A DNA stretch of 23,515 nt from a virus, in IMG/VR virus record IMGVR_UViG_3300032820_000124, positions 1 through 23,515 of that record; one strand, 5' to 3'. The position numbers and the translations under genes are program-made. This document shows, piece by piece, positions 1-8,081 of this stretch. A model generated the notes under the pieces. That model was not told where the DNA came from. It ran no database searches and saw nothing but the letters and a program-made list of their open reading frames with translations. The stretch's first letter is position 1, and the number at the start of each line of letters is the position of its first letter.

Positions 1-3000
1 CGCTGAATTAATTGATCCAGCTCCAGTAACAGTTGACATTGTGACTGTTGGATTTTGAGTATATCCTGAACCAGTATCAACTACTACAACATTTGAAACA
101 TATCCATTAGCAACTAAGACTGTCATCTTAGTATTACTTCCAGCTAATCCACTTACTGAATTCGTTTGCGCATTTGGATTTGCCCAAATCAAACAACCAT
201 TGACAAATGCTCCGGCTCCACTAGTAGCAATAGTTTTATTATTTGCGTTCGTTTTAATGGTAACAGAAGAAACGTTCTTTGATGTATTACCATCCAAGTG
301 AGTGACAGCCGAAACAATACCATAAACACCACTATTATTTGCATTCGTATCTGAAGCTACGTTACACATTACAGCTTCACCAACAACAAATGCTGCGGGG
401 TTACTACTGTCAACTGTATATCCACCATTGGCACTTGATATTGTAGTAGAATTTGAATTAACATTCATTGTCAATTCAACATGAACGTTTGCTGTTGCAG
501 TATTTGTAGTTCCACCACTTGTTATCGTTGCAGTATATGCCGATGACATAACATTCGTATAGCCAGAACCTTTAGTTGTTATTGAAAAATCTGAATTTGC
601 AAGTCCACCATTGTCAACATAATTTTCGACAGAAATTAAATTTAAGCGATCGATATCGATAACTGGTGATACATGAGAATTAGAAGATTTCATCTCTGCT
701 CTAATTCTAAAAGATCCATTAGTATATGCAAGTACTCTTTTTCTATCTGTTAATTCATAGTTTTGATCTGGACTAAATTTAACATAGGCTGCAGATCCTT
801 CAGTACCATCAGCTAATGTAAATGTTCCATTAGATGCTGCATATTTCCATTGTACTTCTGTATCACTAAAATCTATAGTAGAAGTTCCAACTTTGATTAC
901 ATCTGCCATTACGTTTGCTGTATTACCTGCGGCAGAATTTGCAGCGGTAATAAATTTTGCAAAGTTATTACTACTTCCTCCACCTATATCGAAATCAGCT
1001 CTTTGCATATTGAACATTACATACTTATTTGGATCTGCTTCCCAAACTCCTGCGTTTTGTGGTTTATAAAAAGAACCAACAAATGAAGGTTTGGATATTT
1101 TGGCAATAGACCCTGTAGATGTTTTTCCTTCTTCTGCCATGTGCACTTTATAATCTGTACTATTTGATGTAAGTACTAATGCATATTCATCAGGCGTCAA
1201 GAAAACAGGAGAATCAAAAGTAAATGTTGTTCGTGTAGTTGTGTTTGCAACCGCGGCGTTTGCCGTAGTTGAAGCCTGTACTCTATCTGGATTTAATGAA
1301 ACTTCACTAAATGGGATTACTTTAGAAGCACTTGGAAATCCGTTAACTATTGGTCGTAGTTGTAATTTAATTGGAAGATTAGTATCTTTTGAATAAAAAT
1401 TTAAAGTAACATTTCTTAAGAACAATCCTTTTGGAAATGCATTTGGATCAACATGAAATGTTTGACATAATGGATTAACCCAATTTGATTTTTCTGTTGA
1501 ACGTGAAGTAGTATCTCTGACAATTGCTATGTCATTAGGAAGTTCTCTTTGATTTATAGTTTCTCTTGTTGAAATTAATAACTGTTCACGGTTCTGTAAA
1601 ATTCCCTTTGTTACAAATGTTGATTCTGATGCGGTGACAGTAGCTTCGACATTATTAAATGCATTGTCTGTAATTCTAAGAAGTTTATTTCCTGATCTCC
1701 AAGTCGCATCTGGAAGATGGAATTCTCCTGCAATCTGGCCGGAGTCATCAGTTTGCATAATACCGTTAGCTACACTAACTTCATAGTGTACTCTCGTTGA
1801 AACGTTTGCTGTTGCGGTACTTGTTAATCCTTCTACATTATTCGCTACAGTAAATACGTGAGTAGCATCACCAATGGTTCCTGTTCCAAATGATTCACGT
1901 TGACCCTCTGGAAGAGAATTCGCTGATCCATATCGAGCGGAATCTGTAGAAGAAGTATTTCCTGTTATGTTTGAAAGAAAAACTGTAGCAGTATTATTAG
2001 TCGTATTAGAAGAGAACATAACTGTTCCATAATTATTTGCTCCATCTTTAAGTGTTTCACCTACTTGAAATGTTCCATTAACAGTAATAAGTGCTAATTT
2101 ACTTGCTGGTCTTATATTTGTAGACACATCAGTTTCACTAAAATATACATAAACATTAGTAAGTGGTTGTAATCCTGTTGCTGCGAATTGAATAACTTGT
2201 CCTCTTACATACGGCACAACTGTTGTATCAACAACCTTATTACCTATTGTTTTAAGAAGTGATTCTGGTGGAGTATTGGCACTAATTCCAACTCTTGATT
2301 TGGAATCCTTCATCTCCGATGTACTTCTATTTGCCTTGCCTGTCTTGCCTACTTTATCTACACCAGTTTGTGGTTGTTCGGTTACTTGTTTCCCTGTCCA
2401 GTTAGTACTCCAATCATCATATTGAGAACCAAATCCTGTTCTACCAGTAGATGGACTTAATGCCCAATTATCATTCTGACTTTCTAAGTTTGTTGTAACA
2501 TCAGGTCTTACTCCTTGTGAAAACCATGTATCAGAAACAGGATATGTTTTTATTCCACCAATCCAGTTTGTAATATTGAAAGGATTAAGAGCTTGAGTAG
2601 AACTTGAAAGTGGTTGTACAATAAAATCCACATCTGAATATGGAAGAGTTACCAAGTCACCCGTCTTTGTTACATTATTACTATATCCTAAACTATATGA
2701 AAGTCGATGGTTATCATAATAAAAACCCGGCCTCATTTCTTTCTTTGCATATTCTACTGAAATGTTATAATCATCATTCATTACATCACCTACAGAGTGG
2801 CCACTAAAAGAATCAACCAATATACCATTCTTAAATGATGTTCCTGTTGGATTAAATAAAGAATCTCTTGCAGCAGTAGTAGAAAAGTCTCTTGAAGCCG
2901 TTTCTTTTTCTAATATAGTCAACGCAGTATAATATTCTATTCTTTCAATCCTCTTTTCCAATTTACCAATATCTCTCATGGTAAATCGTTTGTTGTCAAT

Positions 3001-6000
3001 ATATCGTGTAGTGATATCAGTAAGATTAAAAGTATATGCCGGTATGCTCAATGAATACAATGTCATCGAATCTTCATCATCTGTAGGTGCTACTGGATTA
3101 AGGCCGGATTCCCCTCTAAGTACCTTGAATTTTCTATCTTTAGTAAGTGCTATTTTATCTACTCTTGACAAATAATAACTGAAAGATGAGGTAATTGTAC
3201 CATCTGGATCAGGAGTTGGAATTCCTTCAATTGCCAATGTAGCGTTCATATCATTATCTGCATTTTCCCTTCGTGGGCGTATATCGATACAATCTCTCAG
3301 AGAAACCATTTCTCCTGTAGTAGGACTAGTAAAATCTGGAATTACGCCATAATTAAACGTTAAGGTACTTGCAGCATCTACTTTATTATAAGACCCTGAT
3401 GTTGGATAAGAATCTACAGAGTGATAACCTTCACCACCATCCCAATCAAAGTAATCACACACAACCATAATTTTACCTGCGGGTCCCGGCTGGCCAGCTT
3501 TTAACTTAATAGTAGCATGATCATAAAAGTTATCTTTTTGTCCCGATTCAAATGTGTATCTACTGGTAATATTATTAGCCGATGCTACCATCATTGCCGC
3601 TGTAACGTGGATAAATGGTTGTCCTGAATCTACAACTTTTACCAAATTAAATGCATCCGAAACAGGAATAGAGTCCGTTCCGGTTTGTGTTTGATTTGGA
3701 GTTTCAAAATAAAACTGTCCACCCGCTACAGAAGTTGTGGGTACTGCGGGAGATCCAGTAGTCGCAATAATAGCTGATCCGTTTCCTGAAACCAATGTTT
3801 TTGTTCTTGGCCCCGGCTCTTTCTTTACAGAAGAACTTTCTACAGTATAAATAATATCTGCTACAAAAACAGCGCTGGTGTTACAATATATGTCTACTGA
3901 TTGTCTTGTACCATTAATTGTAACTGGCCTAATTGTTGTACCTGCATCATTAACTGCTCCTAAGTCAAGATAATTTCCTGTTGTCATTAATCTTGCTTCG
4001 GTTGCTGTTGCACTTGGAATTGTGGCAGTAGAAGAAACAGCATTAATAAATGTTTGAGCAGCATTGGGAGTCTTAACAACTACAATGAAATTTTCTTTTG
4101 CATTAGTTGTAGATATAGTACCACTACTAGGCATAAACCGATAATTAGGATTAGATAATGTAATAGTTAATTTTCCGGCCGAGTCCGATGAAAGGGCTTT
4201 CTCAACTTTCTTAAACGAGTAACTAACTGTATTACCTGTTCCTGAAGTTTCTTTAATTGGACTTTGAGGTAACGGAAAGACTAGAGTATTTTTATCTGTA
4301 TTAGATAAGAGTGTATTTCCTGAAGTACTACTATTATATTTTCCACTATCTGCAATATCGGCGTGTGTATTAATAGTAGGAGGCGCGGCTAATGTTGAAG
4401 TAATTATACTTTCTGCATCTTTAATTTTGAAATCTATATCGTAGGTAGTGTTAGCTATAGTTGCTTGAGTCAATACAGTATTGGCCACAACAAAATTCCC
4501 TGAATCCATCAACAATACTTTATCACCAGCAGTTCCTGTGGCGTCTTCCAAAAGAATTATATCACCTGCACTTGTACCAGCAGTCGATGACTCACAAGTA
4601 ACAAAATTGACAACAGAATAATAATCATCAATAATTCTAACATCACTTGAAACATCAATTCCACTTGTTGTATTAACTGTAATACTTGCACCTGTATATG
4701 CATCATTAACATAAGAAGTAGAATCAGCATTTAATTGAACTACTCTTGTATTAGCATCTTGAGTCTCAACTGTACCTGTGATATTATTTGAAGTATTAAC
4801 ATCCCAAAGATATAGTCTGTAATTAGAATGATTTGTGTCCGCGTATGATGAATTTCCAGAACTAGTATCCCAATCCATACTGCGAACTCTTGCAGTTCCA
4901 ACTTGAGTTGCCGCGTATGTGGTATTATTAGTTAAGTTAATCGAGGCAAAAGGAACTGAATGTATTTGACAAACTTCAGAAGCACCGACATCAAATAAAC
5001 TACTGGCAGTATCAACTACAAGATAGTTTCCTATTTCTGAGGTCATACTATAATCAGTAACAGATTCAGTATCCCTACCTTTATCTACATCAAGATATTG
5101 TGTATCAATACTCTCATATTCATAACCTTTTACATAAGCCTTACCTGCATCCATACCAGCAGAAATTTCAGACTCGTTGTAAATTATCGCATCACCTGTA
5201 TTTGTAGGAAGAGTTGTTTGTACTGTTAATCTTGTATTATTAGCAATTGCTGTAATAGTTGAAGTCACAGTATTAGATCCAAGATAAATCTCATCTCCTA
5301 CATCTACTTCAGTTAGGAAAAGAGTATTATTTCCATGTACTGTAGTACCATCAACACCTGATGCCACAGTTAACCCTGAAATTCCTCTATGAATTTTTAG
5401 ATCTAAATTAAATGGAGTGATTGTATAGTCACCAGACTCATCAAATGTTCGCCTTGCCAAAGTTTTTTCAAGTTCCCCATACATGGGATACTTAACTTCT
5501 TCATTTTTAATACCACTTATAACTTTTAACAGCTGAATAAAATTTTCATCTGCAAGTTGTAAAACTGGATCTGTTGAGGTAAGGGCTTTGTTTTTTAGAG
5601 CTAATTCAATCTTATATCTTGCAGCACCTGGTGCAGCATAGTTATAAGTACCTGAAGCTGGATCAAGTAACAGAGGATCATCATCACTTGTTTTTGTTGA
5701 TTCTGTAATTTCTAATCCAACACGTCCAGAAGGAGTTTTGGAATAGGCATCCATGATTATAGTGTTTGCGGGAGTAAAGAGGAAGAATCCACCAACATAA
5801 AATACGCCTGTATCGACACTAACAACTGAACCATTACCAGTAGCTCCAGTAAGACCGGATGCTCCAGCTGCACTAACAACTGTTGCTTGTACTGCTCCGG
5901 CCGCGATTGTTTCTCCGTCATCGAAAGTATCACCTGACAAATAATGGAACATTAACGTAGGTTGAGTACTTGAGGTGGCTGCCTGCGAAGCCACGACACG

Positions 6001-6321
6001 TGCACGGGCATTGGAAGTTGCACCAGTAATAGTAGTTCCGGAAAAAGAAGCGGCATTAATATTAACTCCCGATTCCTGAGTTTCTAGTTTAAGAGATTTA
6101 ACTTCAGTATCTAAAGTTACTTCTCCACCAAAAACTTTACTACCATCCTTAAACATGTGCTGACCATACCTCTCAATTTGTTTTTGAAGTATGGTCTGTA
6201 GTTGTGTTACTTCTCTTGCCTGTACTGCATACCCTGGTCTAAAAAGAATACGATAATAATTCGTTGACTCGTCATAATCATCATAATACGGCGTAACATT
6301 GAAATTTGTAGAAAGTGGCAT
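1..6321 (-). CDS. DUF4815-type giant virion structural protein, probably tail-fibre or baseplate-peripheral (C-terminus beyond the left edge)
   Basis: The frame runs without a stop from ATG at 6321 to base 1, giving at least 2107 residues. The start follows a strong ribosome site (AGAGGA, 7 bases upstream) and lies 25 bases after the gp8 stop. Residues 1-65 (MPLSTNFNVTPYYDDYDES, then RILFRPGYAVQAREVTQLQT) and residues 173-240 (VFYVGGFF, SGRVGLEITES, NYAAPGAARYKIEL) match the DUF4815 family of marine T4-like phages as I remember it. Later landmarks are a helical stretch at about 1108-1148 (RFTMRDIGKLEKRIERIEYY), a conserved Trp-rich part near 1250-1300, and CQTFHVDPNAFPKGLFLRNV from about residue 1617. 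Glycine-rich beta modules ending in GSGYTQNP lie near the left edge. Its place after gp8 and its length suggest a fibre or fibre-attachment role. That role is inferred; family membership is fairly certain. Confidence 0.9.
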   Translation of the reverse strand, partial: MPLSTNFNVTPYYDDYDESTNYYRILFRPGYAVQAREVTQLQTILQKQIERYGQHMFKDGSKVFGGEVTLDTEVKSLKLETQESGVNINAASFSGTTITGATSNARARVVASQAATSSTQPTLMFHYLSGDTFDDGETIAAGAVQATVVSAAGASGLTGATGNGSVVSVDTGVFYVGGFFLFTPANTIIMDAYSKTPSGRVGLEITESTKTSDDDPLLLDPASGTYNYAAPGAARYKIELALKNKALTSTDPVLQLADENFIQLLKVISGIKNEEVKYPMYGELEKTLARRTFDESGDYTITPFNLDLKIHRGISGLTVASGVDGTTVHGNNTLFLTEVDVGDEIYLGSNTVTSTITAIANNTRLTVQTTLPTNTGDAIIYNESEISAGMDAGKAYVKGYEYESIDTQYLDVDKGRDTESVTDYSMTSEIGNYLVVDTASSLFDVGASEVCQIHSVPFASINLTNNTTYAATQVGTARVRSMDWDTSSGNSSYADTNHSNYRLYLWDVNTSNNITGTVETQDANTRVVQLNADSTSYVNDAYTGASITVNTTSGIDVSSDVRIIDDYYSVVNFVTCESSTAGTSAGDIILLEDATGTAGDKVLLMDSGNFVVANTVLTQATIANTTYDIDFKIKDAESIITSTLAAPPTINTHADIADSGKYNSSTSGNTLLSNTDKNTLVFPLPQSPIKETSGTGNTVSYSFKKVEKALSSDSAGKLTITLSNPNYRFMPSSGTISTTNAKENFIVVVKTPNAAQTFINAVSSTATIPSATATEARLMTTGNYLDLGAVNDAGTTIRPVTINGTRQSVDIYCNTSAVFVADIIYTVESSSVKKEPGPRTKTLVSGNGSAIIATTGSPAVPTTSVAGGQFYFETPNQTQTGTDSIPVSDAFNLVKVVDSGQPFIHVTAAMMVASANNITSRYTFESGQKDNFYDHATIKLKAGQPGPAGKIMVVCDYFDWDGGEGYHSVDSYPTSGSYNKVDAASTLTFNYGVIPDFTSPTTGEMVSLRDCIDIRPRRENADNDMNATLAIEGIPTPDPDGTITSSFSYYLSRVDKIALTKDRKFKVLRGESGLNPVAPTDDEDSMTLYSLSIPAYTFNLTDITTRYIDNKRFTMRDIGKLEKRIERIEYYTALTILEKETASRDFSTTAARDSLFNPTGTSFKNGILVDSFSGHSVGDVMNDDYNISVEYAKKEMRPGFYYDNHRLSYSLGYSNNVTKTGDLVTLPYSDVDFIVQPLSSSTQALNPFNITNWIGGIKTYPVSDTWFSQGVRPDVTTNLESQNDNWALSPSTGRTGFGSQYDDWSTNWTGKQVTEQPQTGVDKVGKTGKANRSTSEMKDSKSRVGISANTPPESLLKTIGNKVVDTTVVPYVRGQVIQFAATGLQPLTNVYVYFSETDVSTNIRPASKLALITVNGTFQVGETLKDGANNYGTVMFSSNTTNNTATVFLSNITGNTSSTDSARYGSANSLPEGQRESFGTGTIGDATHVFTVANNVEGLTSTATANVSTRVHYEVSVANGIMQTDDSGQIAGEFHLPDATWRSGNKLLRITDNAFNNVEATVTASESTFVTKGILQNREQLLISTRETINQRELPNDIAIVRDTTSRSTEKSNWVNPLCQTFHVDPNAFPKGLFLRNVTLNFYSKDTNLPIKLQLRPIVNGFPSASKVIPFSEVSLNPDRVQASTTANAAVANTTTRTTFTFDSPVFLTPDEYALVLTSNSTDYKVHMAEEGKTSTGSIAKISKPSFVGSFYKPQNAGVWEADPNKYVMFNMQRADFDIGGGSSNNFAKFITAANSAAGNTANVMADVIKVGTSTIDFSDTEVQWKYAASNGTFTLADGTEGSAAYVKFSPDQNYELTDRKRVLAYTNGSFRIRAEMKSSNSHVSPVIDIDRLNLISVENYVDNGGLANSDFSITTKGSGYTNVMSSAYTATITSGGTTNTATANVHVELTMNVNSNSTTISSANGGYTVDSSNPAAFVVGEAVMCNVASDTNANNSGVYGIVSAVTHLDGNTSKNVSSVTIKTNANNKTIATSGAGAFVNGCLIWANPNAQTNSVSGLAGSNTKMTVLVANGYVSNVVVVDTGSGYTQNPTVTMSTVTGAGSINSA

Positions 6322-6346
6322 TCAATCTTCCTCTAGTATAAAATGA

Positions 6347-7996
6347 TTAGAATTCAATAATTAATTTAACATCTTCTATTTGGTCATCTGCTCTTGTTAC
6401 AGGTGAACGATTTTCTATGTAGAGAACATCTCCAGAAAATTTCTCTAAATCACCACCAACTACTGCACTAGTATTTGCTGATGCTCCACCAGCTCCTGTA
6501 AAAGTTTCATTTGCTTGAAACGATCCGGCAATACCATCATATCCAGTAGTAGTGTTTGATCCCATAGTAACATCAACTAATCTTAGAGTTGTGTTATTTT
6601 TGAAGTCAACAACTTTACCAGTTGCGCCTGACTGTGATGCAGTTACAAGTTCATCTTCTGCAAATGCTGTACTGTTCCAAGATTGAACTGTTATAGTTAC
6701 ACATTGATCAATAGTTGTTGCTGTTGCAACATCACCATTGGCATACAATGGTTGAGCTAAAAGACCGATTTTACGGAAATCGTTATTTGTTGTGAAGTTT
6801 CCAGATTCTCCGTATTCCAATCGACTATTAACCATTACAAAGAATCCACCTAATTCTTCAACTGCGTCATCACCATGTCCACCACGTGGGCCGATAATTG
6901 GTGTAACGGCTCCAGAAGAACCGGCGTTTGTAATAATCGTTGCTACGGCATTACCATAATTGTTACCACCGGCAACAACCACGATATCACCAATAGTACC
7001 AGATGCGGTATTAGTGGCACGAACATTTGCTCCATGACCATCACCAGTAATAGTGATTTTAGGACCGATAGAATATCCGTCACCGTCTGCTGGAACGTTA
7101 GCACTTGCTAATGCGGGTGTCCAAGTTACAACATCAGTACCAGCTTGGAAATCGGTAATTGTTCCACCTTTACCTGTAACACCACTTGCGGAGTCTGAAG
7201 TAAAGTAAATATCGTTGTTAACGATTTGATCAGTAGCCAAACCTGTACCTGAAATTTTACAAGTAGTTGTGGTTTCTGTGTGTCCTGATTGAACTGTTCC
7301 AGTTTCGAATGTATAAGAACTTCCAGCAGTTGTAACATGAACCACTTCAATGGCTCCATTACCTGAAGTATTTGCTGCAATTTCAACATCGTATTGAAAC
7401 GAAGAATCAGTAGTATTTGCAATCGCGTTATTTGCTTTACGTACACGCTGAGTAGGTATATAACTAGGCGTTACAAATTTAAGAGCTCTTGCGGCTGAGA
7501 TCTGATACATGAACTTCCATTTATAACTATCAGCTGTTGTGATAATGGCTGTTCCTGTTCCAGTAGGTTTAGTCGTAGATGCTCCACCAGCTTGATTGTT
7601 GGCGAGACATTTATAAACATTATAGTCATCTGTCATCACGTAAAATTGTTGATCGAACAGGGCATTATTTGCATGAGTATATGCGTAATAATTTGATGCT
7701 GTCGTCCAGTTATAGCGTGGTGCTACATGACTTACATCCGTAGATCCGATTTTCTTGGCTGCAATCATATCTCTCCAATGATTGTAGACCGTATTAGAAA
7801 CGGAATCGGTAGGGGTAGGCGGGGCTGTATCATCCGCCCAGCTGGTTACTTTACCAATAAATAAGTACATATTAGTATTGAGTAACCCACTTGCATCAGT
7901 TATTGCAGCGCCAGAAGTTGTAGAAATCTCATCGAAAGCCTCTACAAACTGTTTGGCGTTATGAATTCTGAATTTATTGGTTACTATAGCAGGCAT
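6347..7996 (-). CDS. 8: Baseplate wedge protein gp8
   Basis: 549 residues; ATG with GGAGG 9 bases upstream. The N-terminal ~190 residues are typical of gp8 from marine T4-like phages: MPAIVTNKFRIHNAKQF, then YLFIGKVTSWADD, PPTPTDSV, NHWRDMIAAKKI, VAPRYNW, QFYVMTDDYNVYKCL, TGTGTAI and YKWKFMYQISAARALKFV. T4 gp8 has 334 residues. The extra length is in the C-terminal two thirds, which is glycine- and threonine-rich beta sequence with ITGDGHGANVRA and GGHGDDAVEELGGFFVMVNS, then a repeat-like module near the end (GATGKVVDF). In T4, gp8 dimerises and binds gp7 and gp10 in the outer wedge. Here it follows the giant protein in the gp7 slot, after an 85-bp gap that may hold a promoter. Family assignment is firm; the role of the extra C-terminal part is unknown. 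Confidence 0.93.
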   Translation of the reverse strand: MPAIVTNKFRIHNAKQFVEAFDEISTTSGAAITDASGLLNTNMYLFIGKVTSWADDTAPPTPTDSVSNTVYNHWRDMIAAKKIGSTDVSHVAPRYNWTTASNYYAYTHANNALFDQQFYVMTDDYNVYKCLANNQAGGASTTKPTGTGTAIITTADSYKWKFMYQISAARALKFVTPSYIPTQRVRKANNAIANTTDSSFQYDVEIAANTSGNGAIEVVHVTTAGSSYTFETGTVQSGHTETTTTCKISGTGLATDQIVNNDIYFTSDSASGVTGKGGTITDFQAGTDVVTWTPALASANVPADGDGYSIGPKITITGDGHGANVRATNTASGTIGDIVVVAGGNNYGNAVATIITNAGSSGAVTPIIGPRGGHGDDAVEELGGFFVMVNSRLEYGESGNFTTNNDFRKIGLLAQPLYANGDVATATTIDQCVTITVQSWNSTAFAEDELVTASQSGATGKVVDFKNNTTLRLVDVTMGSNTTTGYDGIAGSFQANETFTGAGGASANTSAVVGGDLEKFSGDVLYIENRSPVTRADDQIEDVKLIIEF

Positions 7997-8032
7997 TTCG
8001 GTTTTCCTCCAATTGTATTATAAGTTAAAAGT

Positions 8033-8048
8033 CAATGATTCCTCATTG
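8033..8048 (-). other. Perfect hairpin with a GGAA (GNRA-type) tetraloop in the gap before gp8
   Basis: On the minus strand CAATGA and TCATTG form a perfect 6-bp stem around GGAA, a GNRA-type loop that is stable in RNA. No U-run follows immediately, so it does not look like an intrinsic terminator. It lies just downstream of the ACTAAATA motif and about 37 bases before the gp8 start codon, so a transcript crossing the gap would carry it in the gp8 leader. Possible roles are mRNA stabilisation or a processing site; chance is not excluded for so short a stem. Confidence 0.4.
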
Positions 8049-8051
8049 TTA

Positions 8052-8059
8052 TATTTAGT
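8052..8059 (-). promoter_or_regulatory. Candidate late promoter ACTAAATA upstream of gp8
   Basis: The minus strand reads ACTAAATA, followed by TAACAATG. It matches the T4 late promoter TATAAATA at 6 of 8 positions, keeping the TAAATA core. T4 late promoters need only this one element, read by the phage sigma factor gp55 with the sliding clamp. It lies in the longest gap of the window, 55 bases before the gp8 ATG. The same octamer occurs in the second-longest gap, before gp25. The promoter role is inferred. Confidence 0.5.
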
Positions 8060-8081
8060 AGTTTTTTTAAGTTTAAATTCT

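Noticed and set aside
850-1086. Plus-strand 78-codon frame, rich in Cys and Tyr
   Set aside because: It lies wholly inside the conserved minus-strand DUF4815 gene, has no ribosome site, and its composition is what the opposite strand of a Thr/Asn-rich gene gives.
7126-7446. Minus-strand 106-codon frame inside gp8
   Set aside because: It is a shifted frame of gp8, with Leu/Gln-rich low-complexity translation and no ribosome site; gp8 is continuous here.
8013-8040. Sigma70-like promoter (TTGACT and TATAAT) in the gap before gp8, minus strand
   Set aside because: The two hexamers are only 7 bases apart instead of about 17, and no good -35 lies at the right distance from TATAAT. The TATAAT may be chance in AT-rich DNA.
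8033-8048. Intrinsic terminator after the giant gene
   Set aside because: The stem has only 6 pairs, mostly A-T, and the following minus-strand bases are not a U-run.
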